DNA of 64,000 nucleotides from Leptospira_A soteropolitanensis (GTDB lineage Bacteria; Spirochaetota; Leptospiria; Leptospirales; Leptospiraceae), in the NCBI RefSeq assembly GCF_026151335.1, contig NZ_JAMQPP010000001.1; one strand, written 5' to 3'. Shown one piece after another: positions 1-7,729 of this stretch. A program made the translations under genes and the position numbers. The notes under the pieces are model-generated. The model did no database searches. It was not told the DNA's origin and saw only the letters and a list, made by a program, of their open reading frames with translations. Numbering within the stretch: the stretch's first letter is position 1; each line of letters starts with the position of its first letter.

Positions 1-315
1 AAATCCCAATCCACTTCCTCGTCCAACCATTCCCAAGATGACGGAACCAAAACCGTCGAAGACGAAATCTCCGAATTCCAAAATTGTCTCAGTTATCCAC
101 CCCTTGCCTTAGAGCAAAAACTTGAAGATGTTTGTGTTTACAAACTTTCCGTAAGAGAAGATGGTACTCTGGAAAAAATTGCAGTGGTCACCGCGTGTAG
201 GTATGCCGTCTTTGATTTACAGGTGCGTCGACAACTAGCCGATTGGCACTTTCAATATTCCAAAGGTAAAGAATTTGTTCTACCCATTAGGTTCCGTTTA
301 GATGTCCGAGACTAA
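1..315 (+). CDS. TonB C-terminal domain protein (3' part only)
   Basis: The window opens inside this gene; 104 codons in frame 1 run to a TAA at 313-315. A Ser/Thr/Asp-rich linker is followed by a TonB C-terminal-type fold: YPPLALEQ near the start of the domain, a VREDGTLE turn, and the closing PIRFRL strand that is typical of TonB/energy-transducer C-termini. Such domains contact TonB boxes of outer-membrane receptors. Two Cys residues and a Cys in the linker are unusual for the family. The stop lies 14 bases beyond the ATG of the next gene, so the two are translationally overlapped. The N-terminus, including any membrane anchor, is outside the window. Confidence 0.72.
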   Translation, partial: KSQSTSSSNHSQDDGTKTVEDEISEFQNCLSYPPLALEQKLEDVCVYKLSVREDGTLEKIAVVTACRYAVFDLQVRRQLADWHFQYSKGKEFVLPIRFRLDVRD

Positions 316-841
316 TCCCTCCATAGAAGAAAGTGCTTGGTACATTGTGTACACAAAACCCAGAGCAGAAAAAAAACTCAGTGAACTTTTAACCAAGTAC
401 CACTTGGAAAACTATGTTCCTATCCGCAAAGAAAGAAAAAAATGGACTGATCGATTTAAATGGATCCACGTTCCCATCCTTCCCTCGTATATTTTTGTAA
501 AAATAGTATTCTGGAGAGATAAAAATAAAGTCCTCCAATTACCGGGTTCCCACCATTTTGTATTTCATAAAGGCCAACCAGCAACCGTGACTCAAAACGA
601 TTTGGATTTATTAGAAGAGGGCCTACAAAAGTATGCTGATAGTTTGAAGGTTAGTCCTGAATCCGTATTGGAAAAAGGGAAAATGATACGCATCATCAGC
701 GGAGCACTAAAAGACAAAACTATGGAAATCTTAAAAGTTAAAAATAAAACCTTAGTGGTCCTAAGGATTCCAGGTGTCGAAACTGCGTTTTCTTATGAAA
801 TCAAAGTAGATGATTTGGCCTGGGAGGAATTACTTGTATGA
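302..841 (+). CDS. NusG-family transcription antiterminator paralogue
   Basis: A 179-residue protein with an NGN domain (about residues 10-110, beginning SAWYIVYTKPRAEKKL, with the PLFPSYIF-like segment ILPSYIFVK) and a C-terminal KOW-type domain from about residue 125 (EKGKMIRIISGALKD). The length and the absence of the housekeeping NusG insertions fit the specialised paralogues (UpxY/RfaH/LoaP type) that bind RNA polymerase and allow long envelope or polysaccharide operons to be read through. It overlaps the TonB-domain gene upstream by 14 bases and kdsD downstream by 4 (ATGA), so it belongs to a translationally coupled operon. Which operon it acts on is unknown. Confidence 0.85.
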   Translation: MSETNPSIEESAWYIVYTKPRAEKKLSELLTKYHLENYVPIRKERKKWTDRFKWIHVPILPSYIFVKIVFWRDKNKVLQLPGSHHFVFHKGQPATVTQNDLDLLEEGLQKYADSLKVSPESVLEKGKMIRIISGALKDKTMEILKVKNKTLVVLRIPGVETAFSYEIKVDDLAWEELLV

Positions 842-1812
842 AAGGAAAAGATACACTATCTATCGTAAAACAAGCACTTGATGATGAAATTTCATCTCTA
901 ATTCATTTTAGAGACCAATTGGATCCTTCTGTAAAAGATTGTATCGATTTAATTTTAAAATCAAAAGGGAAAGTGATTGTAACAGGTGTTGGTAAATCTG
1001 GTGACATTGCCAAAAAGATTTCTCATACACTTTCATCCACCGGAACCTCGGCTTATTTTTTACATCCAACAGATGCGTCGCATGGTGATTCTGGAATTGT
1101 TGGTCCAGACGATGTAGTGCTTGCCATTGGGAAAAGTGGCGAATCGGAAGAACTTAACTACATTCTCCCAACACTTCGCAAAATCGGTGCAAAAATTGTT
1201 GGAATCACTGCTAACGCCAAATCAAAGTTAGCCTCCCTTTCGGATATTGTTATCATCACGCCAGTATTAAAAGAAGCCTGTCCTCTAGATTTGGCTCCCA
1301 CATCAAGTACAACCATTGCTCTCGTTTTAGGGGATGCCATAGCAGTGGCACTTATGGAGTTAAAAAATTTCCAGGCTAATGATTTTGCTTTATACCACCC
1401 AGCCGGTAGGCTTGGAAAACGACTTTCGCTATATTTATCTGATGTTATGCGAAAGGGTGAAAGAAACGCATCGATTCCAATTGATGCAAATCTCGAAGCC
1501 ATTCTTAAAGAAATCACAGAAAAAGGAATTGGAGCCACAGGTGTCGTAGACTCTAATTCAAAACTGATCGGCCTCATCACTGACTATGACATTCGAAAAT
1601 ACCTAACAAAAAACACTCTATTACCTACTGTCACTGCCAAAGATATGATGAACTCAAATCCAAGCAGTTTCCGACCGGAAGAAAAAGCCTATGATGTTTT
1701 AATCAAAATGGAAAGCAGAGAGAGACCAATTTCAGTTGCTCCCGTTGTAGATGATAAAGGTGTATTTGTAGGTATGATTTCTCTACACGACTTATTACAA
1801 AAAGGACTTTAA
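838..1812 (+). CDS. kdsD: D-arabinose-5-phosphate isomerase (KdsD/KpsF/GutQ family)
   Basis: 324 residues with the family architecture: an N-terminal SIS sugar-isomerase domain (VTGVGKSGDIA near residue 48, GKSGESEEL near 101) followed by two CBS domains (about 205-258 and 270-324). The enzyme interconverts ribulose 5-phosphate and arabinose 5-phosphate, the first step toward Kdo for the LPS inner core. A conserved THPTDASHGDSG-like loop is present (HPTDASHGDSG). It overlaps the NusG paralogue by ATGA and is followed after 6 bases by aroD. The placement next to an antiterminator of the polysaccharide type fits an envelope-sugar role. The symbol is by family; KpsF and GutQ are sequence-similar alternatives. 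Confidence 0.9.
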   Translation: MKGKDTLSIVKQALDDEISSLIHFRDQLDPSVKDCIDLILKSKGKVIVTGVGKSGDIAKKISHTLSSTGTSAYFLHPTDASHGDSGIVGPDDVVLAIGKSGESEELNYILPTLRKIGAKIVGITANAKSKLASLSDIVIITPVLKEACPLDLAPTSSTTIALVLGDAIAVALMELKNFQANDFALYHPAGRLGKRLSLYLSDVMRKGERNASIPIDANLEAILKEITEKGIGATGVVDSNSKLIGLITDYDIRKYLTKNTLLPTVTAKDMMNSNPSSFRPEEKAYDVLIKMESRERPISVAPVVDDKGVFVGMISLHDLLQKGL

Positions 1813-1818
1813 ATCATT

Positions 1819-2535
1819 ATGCCAGAATCTTATAAAATCATAGCTTCCGTTGGTGAAGATGATCTTCGCCATTTACAAAAAAAAGATGTAAAAGAGATCG
1901 ATGTAATCGAAGTCCGATTGGATCTTTTTTCCAGAAACTACATCCAAAAGGAGATGAAAAAAAAGCTAAAAGCCTTAGGTCTTCCAGTGCTTTTTACCTA
2001 CAGAAGGGCGGAAGATAGTAGTGTTCGTTCTTATGTAAAACTATTTCATGAAGATGTAGAAGGAATTTTAAAAGACTTTAACGATAACGCAAATTATTTG
2101 GATATTGAATTAAATCGCGAAGACACCATTTTTAAGAATTACGAAAATTTAAACTATAGAATCATTTATTCCTACCATTCGTTTAAAAAGTCCATCCTTG
2201 CCAATGAAATGACTAATTTCATAAACAAAGCAAAACCAGTGAAAAAGAAAAATCCAATTTTCAAGTTTGCAATCACACCAGAAGACATTGAAGAAACAGC
2301 GGACTTTTTAAATGATATCAAACTATTATCGAAATCAAATACAATGATTGGAATTTGTATGGGTGAACTTGGGCTTATCTCTCGCGTTTTTGGAGATAAA
2401 TTTAACTCTTCTTTCACCTATATGACATTAGGTGAACCAAAAGCACCCGGCCAAATCTCCGTTGATACCTTTAAAAAACTCAGGGCTGATTTGTTTAAAG
2501 GTCCAAGTTTAACAAAGGAACCAAAGGAAGATTAA
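1819..2535 (+). CDS. aroD: Type I 3-dehydroquinate dehydratase
   Basis: 238 residues with the full type I signature: EVRLDLF (31-37), the catalytic His120 in YSYHSF, the Schiff-base Lys149 in IFKFAIT, and the C-terminal SRVFGDKFNSSFTY...APGQIS block. It dehydrates 3-dehydroquinate to 3-dehydroshikimate in the shikimate pathway. It is a stand-alone enzyme, not fused to shikimate dehydrogenase. It is the last gene of the kdsD operon and is followed within 10 bases by a strong terminator hairpin. Confidence 0.93.
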   Translation: MPESYKIIASVGEDDLRHLQKKDVKEIDVIEVRLDLFSRNYIQKEMKKKLKALGLPVLFTYRRAEDSSVRSYVKLFHEDVEGILKDFNDNANYLDIELNREDTIFKNYENLNYRIIYSYHSFKKSILANEMTNFINKAKPVKKKNPIFKFAITPEDIEETADFLNDIKLLSKSNTMIGICMGELGLISRVFGDKFNSSFTYMTLGEPKAPGQISVDTFKKLRADLFKGPSLTKEPKED

Positions 2536-2543
2536 AGGTTTTT

Positions 2544-2580
2544 ACCTCGGAAGATAATTTCCGAGGTATGTAGTTTTTTT
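2544..2580 (+). terminator. Rho-independent terminator after aroD
   Basis: A perfect 9-bp stem (2544-2552 pairs with 2559-2567) with a 6-base loop is followed by a T tract at 2574-2580. It closes the TonB-nusG-kdsD-aroD transcription unit. The opposite strand lacks a T run, so it is directional. Confidence 0.88.
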
Positions 2581-2616
2581 GAAATTTTTTACTTATCTCT
2601 ACAGAGTTGATTATGA

Positions 2617-4194
2617 TTAGTTTTGAGAGCTTAGAGTTCCTGCTTTTGTCTTAATGAACTCACGAAAGTTTACGTCTTTCCAGACATCTTTAAAATCTTT
2701 CTCTAAGGACTCTGAAACCCAATATTCAGGTTTTAAATCGGCAGCTAATTTAAACTGCTCCTTTGTTTTAGAAAGATCTCCCTTCTTAGAGTAACATCTA
2801 GCAAGTAAGTAATGGCCCGAAGAGGAACCAGTCACTTTTTGTAAAATAACAATCGCCAAGTCCACTTTACCTGCATAAAAATAGTTTCTTCCACGATAGA
2901 ATAAAAATTCCCGAGTTTCTGCTTTCAATGGATCTTTTTCTAGAACAGAAAAATACGTTTCCGCTTTGTCAAAAGCATTGGTCTCAGTGTAACGCCGAGC
3001 TAATTTAATAAAACCTACTTGGTATTTCTCAGGAGTTTGACTTAAATCAGGAAATTTAGAATCGATAAATTCAGAATACTTAACAAAACTTGTTTCAAAC
3101 TTTTTGGTTCTTTTGCCAGCTTCAAACATACAAACAAAACGAAACATATGTGATTCCACTTGGTTGGGATTGAGAGAAAGAGCTTTGTCAGCTGATGAAA
3201 TACAATTTTCCCAATCTGATTTTTGTTCGTATAACCGCGCCAAAGCCAAGAGAGGCGGATCTTTTTGCAATTGTTTGTATGCTTGTTGAAAGGATGATTC
3301 TGCTTTTTCCAACTCAGCTAACTTCTGATAAGCGATACCTTCATTTAAATAAACATAATACAAAAATACATTTGTATCTTTCGAAAATGGATTTTTTTTG
3401 GCACGTTCGAAAGATTCAATGGCAGATTTAGGATCATCTTGTCTAAGTTTAACAATTCCCAGTTTATAATGGTATCTGGATCGACTTGGATTTTTTTCAA
3501 TGAGAGTTTTAAGATTGGTTTCGGCTAGATCATATTTTTTTTCTTCTAATAATGCTAAAGCATACTCCCAACGTACATCTTCTAAATTTGGTTGGTTTGT
3601 TAACACCTGCTCATAATAAGAGCTTGGTTTTGTAGTTTCCTGGCCTTCCGAAACATCTTCTTGTTTTTTAACTGTATCTTTCTTTGCGTCAGATTGTTTA
3701 GGTTCGGTATGTTTCGGTTCTTGTTTTTGTGGTTGGGAATATGAATGCGAAGAGGAAGGATTTCCTTTGTTACCAACTGCGCGATTATATATCTTTTGCA
3801 CTTCTTCGTTTTTTGGATCATACTTTAAATAACGTGAAGAATATGTTGCTGATAAATTCCAGTCTTGGTGGTAATTAAAAAAAAGTGCGAGTTTTAAAAG
3901 GACCGTTTTTCTTTGGTCCTTGTCCAGATCCAATTCGACAGCTCTTCTAAAGTTTTGAATGGATTTAGGATAATCTTTTTTATATTCATAGATATATCCC
4001 AAATACATATACGCTTCCCCATCTTGCGGGTGTGAGTCGGCGTGTTTTGTAAATTTTTTAATCGCTTCGCCATATGCTTTTTTCGAAAAAGCTTTTTTGC
4101 CTTCCTTCATCGCATCGCTGTCAATAGCAAAGACTGTAGTGTGAAGGATTACAAAGAACAATACAAAGGAAAGATATTTCCGCACGGATTCCAA
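2617..4194 (-). CDS. Exported tetratricopeptide-repeat protein
   Basis: About 525 residues with a Sec signal peptide (hydrophobic stretch about 6-22, ending VFA) and two blocks of TPR helices: about 28-140 (EAYMYLGYIYEYKKDYPKSIQNFRRAVEL type) and about 200-500. They are separated by a low-complexity Lys/Gln/Pro/Ser linker at about 143-190. TPR arrays are protein-interaction scaffolds; no enzymatic motif is seen. The start is TTG at 4194; a GTG three codons further (4185) also gives a good signal peptide. It lies 44 bases downstream of the GMC oxidoreductase on the same strand and is probably in its operon. Confidence 0.8.
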   Translation of the reverse strand: MESVRKYLSFVLFFVILHTTVFAIDSDAMKEGKKAFSKKAYGEAIKKFTKHADSHPQDGEAYMYLGYIYEYKKDYPKSIQNFRRAVELDLDKDQRKTVLLKLALFFNYHQDWNLSATYSSRYLKYDPKNEEVQKIYNRAVGNKGNPSSSHSYSQPQKQEPKHTEPKQSDAKKDTVKKQEDVSEGQETTKPSSYYEQVLTNQPNLEDVRWEYALALLEEKKYDLAETNLKTLIEKNPSRSRYHYKLGIVKLRQDDPKSAIESFERAKKNPFSKDTNVFLYYVYLNEGIAYQKLAELEKAESSFQQAYKQLQKDPPLLALARLYEQKSDWENCISSADKALSLNPNQVESHMFRFVCMFEAGKRTKKFETSFVKYSEFIDSKFPDLSQTPEKYQVGFIKLARRYTETNAFDKAETYFSVLEKDPLKAETREFLFYRGRNYFYAGKVDLAIVILQKVTGSSSGHYLLARCYSKKGDLSKTKEQFKLAADLKPEYWVSESLEKDFKDVWKDVNFREFIKTKAGTLSSQN

Positions 4195-4238
4195 ACTAGT
4201 TAGAACCCGTGGGATTGAAAGGGATTTTTGGAAAAAAG

Positions 4239-5846
4239 TTAGATCTTCGTTCTTTCTTCTTTTTGTGAGGCCAAATTTCTCGAAGCTCTGAGAACGATAC
4301 TCATCGTCGTTATTTGTGGATTCACCGAAAGTCCCGTAGGATAAACTGAGGCATCCATGACAAATATGTTTTTATGACCATAAATTTCCAAATTTAAATC
4401 AACTGCGCCTTTTTCTGGATCATTTGCTGACTGGATGGAACCATGCGGATGTGCAGAACCAACGGATAAATCTCCAGGTTTAGTACTTTCTTTCAGAATC
4501 CAGTCAAAGTTATCATTTCCTGTTACTTTATAGGGCTCTGTAAATCTAGTGAAAGGAAAAATTAATTCTTTAGCACCGGCAGCCACGGTTAATTCCGCGA
4601 GGGTCTTCAATCCCCTTAGCATGTTAAGACCATCTGTAGGTGTTAGTTCAAAATAAACCTTTCTTCTTCCCAAACTATATTTTACGCTGGCATTGGCTTC
4701 TCCGTCTGCCCCATCGCGAACAAGAACAATTCCTGCATTGTATTTGGTAAAATCCTTCATAACATCAAACTGTTGTTTGCCGTAAAAAGGAACAAGAGAA
4801 GAAGCGAGTGTAGGTCTATATGGGGCAGCTTCCAACCAATAACCGTAACCAGTTCCATTTTGATTATGACCATCTTTGATCACAATGGATTGCGGAGGAC
4901 CATGAAACATTTTGATTTCAGAATCAAACTTACCAAAAATCGTAGAGGTTGGATGGACTTTTAAGTTTCTACCTACCCAACCATTTCCGATTCCACTTCT
5001 TTGTAAAAGGGCCGGACCTTCAATCGCACCTGCGCTAACAATCACAACAGGAGCTTTGATTTCCATCATTTCGATGACCTCAGAGGGAGCGGTTTCATAC
5101 GCATCGGGTGTGAACTCTGCAATGACAGTTTTGATTTTGCCTTCTTTAATTTTTGCAGCTCTCATATTGGAAATGACTGTGGCCCCAGCTTCAATCGCAT
5201 CCGGGATCCAAGTCAAAAATGCCGATTGTTTTGCATTGATAGGACATCCAAGTCCACAACGTCCAAGTCCGATACAACCACGGTTATTGTTACGAAGTAC
5301 TTGTGGAGTAAGTCCTATTTTTTTTCCGCCAACACGCAACACATTGTTATTAGCATTTACTAATTGATCAGGTACTTCGTGTACACCTAATCGTTCATGA
5401 ACTTCCGAAATATAAAGGTCCATTTCTTCTCTTGAATATCCTTGCCATCCAAATCGTTCACTCCATTCATTGGTTACGTAGTCCGGAGGATACAAAGAAG
5501 TTTGCCAATTGACCGTTGTTGAACCACCAATCGACTTCCCTTGTAAAATAGATAATGTTTGTTCTTCTGTTACGATAAAACCCGCATCACGATACAATCT
5601 CGCCTGAGAAATGAATTCATCAGAATTAAATTGAGCTGGAGTGAAATAACTTCCTTCTTCAATGAGTACAACCTTCCAACCGTTCCTCGCAAGTTCGCTC
5701 GCCGCAACTGCCCCTCCAGCACCAGATCCAATGACTACAACATCAGCATCTAGTTCCCATTTTCCATTTTGAATTTTATGTTCTTTAATAATCTCTGCAT
5801 GTTTTTTTGGAGTTATGATTTTTTGGTTTGAATGAGGAATTCCCAT
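4239..5846 (-). CDS. GMC-family FAD-dependent oxidoreductase
   Basis: About 535 residues. A Rossmann FAD-binding motif VVIGSGAGGAVAASELA sits near residue 37, GGSTTVNW near 95 matches the GMC signature, and the C-terminal substrate domain carries the catalytic His region SAHPHGS plus the closing DASVYPTGLSVNPQITTMS motif. A Cys-rich segment (RGCIGLGRCGLGCP) is typical of the long-chain alcohol/cholesterol-oxidase-like branch. I chose ATG 5846 over the TTG at 5876 because an AAGGCAGG Shine-Dalgarno lies 5 bases before it, across the stop codon of the upstream gene. The adjacent small exported protein resembles the subunit 3 that accompanies such dehydrogenases. The substrate is unknown. Confidence 0.85.
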   Translation of the reverse strand: MGIPHSNQKIITPKKHAEIIKEHKIQNGKWELDADVVVIGSGAGGAVAASELARNGWKVVLIEEGSYFTPAQFNSDEFISQARLYRDAGFIVTEEQTLSILQGKSIGGSTTVNWQTSLYPPDYVTNEWSERFGWQGYSREEMDLYISEVHERLGVHEVPDQLVNANNNVLRVGGKKIGLTPQVLRNNNRGCIGLGRCGLGCPINAKQSAFLTWIPDAIEAGATVISNMRAAKIKEGKIKTVIAEFTPDAYETAPSEVIEMMEIKAPVVIVSAGAIEGPALLQRSGIGNGWVGRNLKVHPTSTIFGKFDSEIKMFHGPPQSIVIKDGHNQNGTGYGYWLEAAPYRPTLASSLVPFYGKQQFDVMKDFTKYNAGIVLVRDGADGEANASVKYSLGRRKVYFELTPTDGLNMLRGLKTLAELTVAAGAKELIFPFTRFTEPYKVTGNDNFDWILKESTKPGDLSVGSAHPHGSIQSANDPEKGAVDLNLEIYGHKNIFVMDASVYPTGLSVNPQITTMSIVLRASRNLASQKEERTKI

Positions 5847-5856
5847 ATAGCCTGCC

Positions 5857-6363
5857 TTATTGGATATAACCGACAAATTTTTGATATTCTTTGTCAGAAC
5901 TTAAAAGGAAAAAAGAAATTTGCCTAAGAATAGCGTAAACACCCCGCTTGAGTCCTAGGGAAGAATGTTTCCATTCATGTAATCTTTTGATACGTTCTTC
6001 CATCGGTAGTTTGACAATTGGAGTAAAAGAAAAATCCAATGCCATTGCTGCTAAAATCGAAGAAGGAACAGTAGCTAACAACTGTATAACGCTTTCCGTT
6101 TCGATGGGATACGGATGTCCATATACGTAATTATCTAAAGCAAGTCCAAGATCAAAATTCGGAATGGGGTTGTCTTGGAGGAAGACTTCTTGCAAGCTAC
6201 GAAAACTATGGTATTGTTCTGGAGAAATTCCCCGAAGAGGGGGAGTATTAAGACCGGGACCACAGTTCACTCCATGAATCGAAACTGCAGTAAGGGCAAA
6301 ACATTTGAGAGAAAACTTTAAGAAACGATTTCGCGATAGTATAAAGGGTGTGTACGGCTCCAA
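5857..6363 (-). CDS. Small envelope protein, gluconate 2-dehydrogenase subunit 3-like
   Basis: 168 residues from a TTG start at 6363 (AGGA-type Shine-Dalgarno upstream; no other usable start before residue 100). An N-terminal basic segment and hydrophobic stretch end in VNCG, a possible relaxed spirochaetal lipobox. The remainder is helical with the pattern LPMEERIKRLHEW...GVYAILRQISFFLLSS, reminiscent of the small subunit 3 that partners GMC/flavoprotein dehydrogenases. The gene ends 10 bases before the GMC oxidoreductase ATG, with the oxidoreductase's Shine-Dalgarno overlapping its stop. The family call is inference from pattern and context. Confidence 0.6.
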   Translation of the reverse strand: MEPYTPFILSRNRFLKFSLKCFALTAVSIHGVNCGPGLNTPPLRGISPEQYHSFRSLQEVFLQDNPIPNFDLGLALDNYVYGHPYPIETESVIQLLATVPSSILAAMALDFSFTPIVKLPMEERIKRLHEWKHSSLGLKRGVYAILRQISFFLLSSDKEYQKFVGYIQ

Positions 6364-6379
6364 GTCTCTTTTCCTTGCT

Positions 6380-7729
6380 ATGATTTTGAACCCATTGTGT
6401 CAGAATCTTTTAAAATTATCACTCATTTTCCTTATTTCCACAGGATGTATTGGTATTTTTCGAAAGGCTCCCGATTATCCTTCGATACGTATTGAAGGTT
6501 TGGTATCTTATAACGAACTAGAGTCGATTAAGAATGTAAAATGGAGTTCGCTTTCCAAAGTACGGGATCCAAAATCTGTTTCAGCACTCATCCTCCACAA
6601 TTCGGGAAAACGAAAATTACCTGAGTTTATAAAACTTTCCGTCGCCAACCAATTTATGTTTCACATTTACGTGGACTCGGATGGAAATATTTTCGGCGAT
6701 CCTAATTTTCTAAACGAGGAATGGTCTGCCGCACCAGGTATTGATTTAGAATCCATTCACATTGTCTATGAAGGCACCCAGGAAACTCTGTATAACAATC
6801 GCAAACAGCGTGGTGTCCTAAACCAAGTGATTTCATATTTGGCAGACGAACTAAACATTCCCAAAACCAATTACGACATCATTTCGAAACGAGGAATTTT
6901 CACTCACAACCAAACCAAACGTCGATTTGGTGGATTTGTAGATTTTTCGCCTTGCGGAAGTGAGTTAGCTCTTAAACAGATTCTCTCAGAAATCGATGGT
7001 AAATTTTATGAAGAAGATGATTGGAAAGACCGGTTTGTTACTGGTTGGGTATTAAAAAAAGAGAATAAGGATATTTTAAAGGACACCTTCAAACCAACCA
7101 ATGGTAGAGGAATTACTAAACCAGAAAAGATTGCCATATCACGCATTGAGAAAGACGATAAAGGTTATCCACCAGAAGAATATAGAGTTAAATACACCTT
7201 CCGTGGAAAAATCAAACCAAGTTGTGTAGTTTTACATTATACTGCAATTTCAGATTATTTTAAATCCCTTCGCACATTAGAAGCAAGAAACCTAACCGCT
7301 TCTATCATGATTGACAATAATGGAAAAGCTTACCAACTTCTAGATGTTTTGGAAGACAGAGCTGCAGCGGCTACTGGAACTAACGACAATTGTATTCAAA
7401 TCGAAATTGTAGCAAAAGATACTGAAGAACTTTTAAAGCAACCAGAACAAATCCAAACGGTTAAAGAACTTGTGACAGAACTCACTACCAAATATAAGAT
7501 TCCACTCTCCAATGAAAAACTAGAGGATTTATCTGGCGTTTTTAGTCATACCCAAGCCAAAAAAAAATGGGGCGGTTCCATTTTTCTGAACGCAAAAGAC
7601 TTTGATCCAGGCGAAGAGTATATGGAAATGATTTTAAATTCCATTGGTGGTAAATACTATAGTGAACCAGAATGGAAAAACAGAAAGTCTATCGACTGGG
7701 CCATTTTATATCGTAACTTTCAACCTTAA
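6380..7729 (+). CDS. Lipoprotein with two tandem amidase_2/PGRP-fold domains
   Basis: 449 residues from ATG 6380; an in-frame TTG at 6305 would add 25 implausible residues before the signal peptide. The signal peptide ends in the lipobox LISTGC. Two homologous N-acetylmuramoyl-L-alanine amidase (T7 lysozyme-like) domains follow. Domain 1 spans about 65-215 (LILHNSGK; FTHNQTKRRFGG; Cys in FSPCGSE). Domain 2 spans about 280-440 (VVLHYTA; FSHTQAKKKWGG; Asp in KDFDPGEEY). Each keeps an early His, a later His and a Cys or Asp where the zinc ligands belong, so both might cleave peptidoglycan stem peptides. The stop overlaps the start of the M1 peptidase (TAATG). Confidence 0.78.
   Translation: MILNPLCQNLLKLSLIFLISTGCIGIFRKAPDYPSIRIEGLVSYNELESIKNVKWSSLSKVRDPKSVSALILHNSGKRKLPEFIKLSVANQFMFHIYVDSDGNIFGDPNFLNEEWSAAPGIDLESIHIVYEGTQETLYNNRKQRGVLNQVISYLADELNIPKTNYDIISKRGIFTHNQTKRRFGGFVDFSPCGSELALKQILSEIDGKFYEEDDWKDRFVTGWVLKKENKDILKDTFKPTNGRGITKPEKIAISRIEKDDKGYPPEEYRVKYTFRGKIKPSCVVLHYTAISDYFKSLRTLEARNLTASIMIDNNGKAYQLLDVLEDRAAAATGTNDNCIQIEIVAKDTEELLKQPEQIQTVKELVTELTTKYKIPLSNEKLEDLSGVFSHTQAKKKWGGSIFLNAKDFDPGEEYMEMILNSIGGKYYSEPEWKNRKSIDWAILYRNFQP

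Noticed and set aside
3104..3431. Plus-strand ORFs within the TPR gene
   Set aside because: They run antisense to a gene with clear TPR repeats and a signal peptide and show no domain, ribosome site or sensible composition.
4912..5367. 151-codon plus-strand ORF over the GMC gene
   Set aside because: Antisense to the FAD-binding domain; no independent support.
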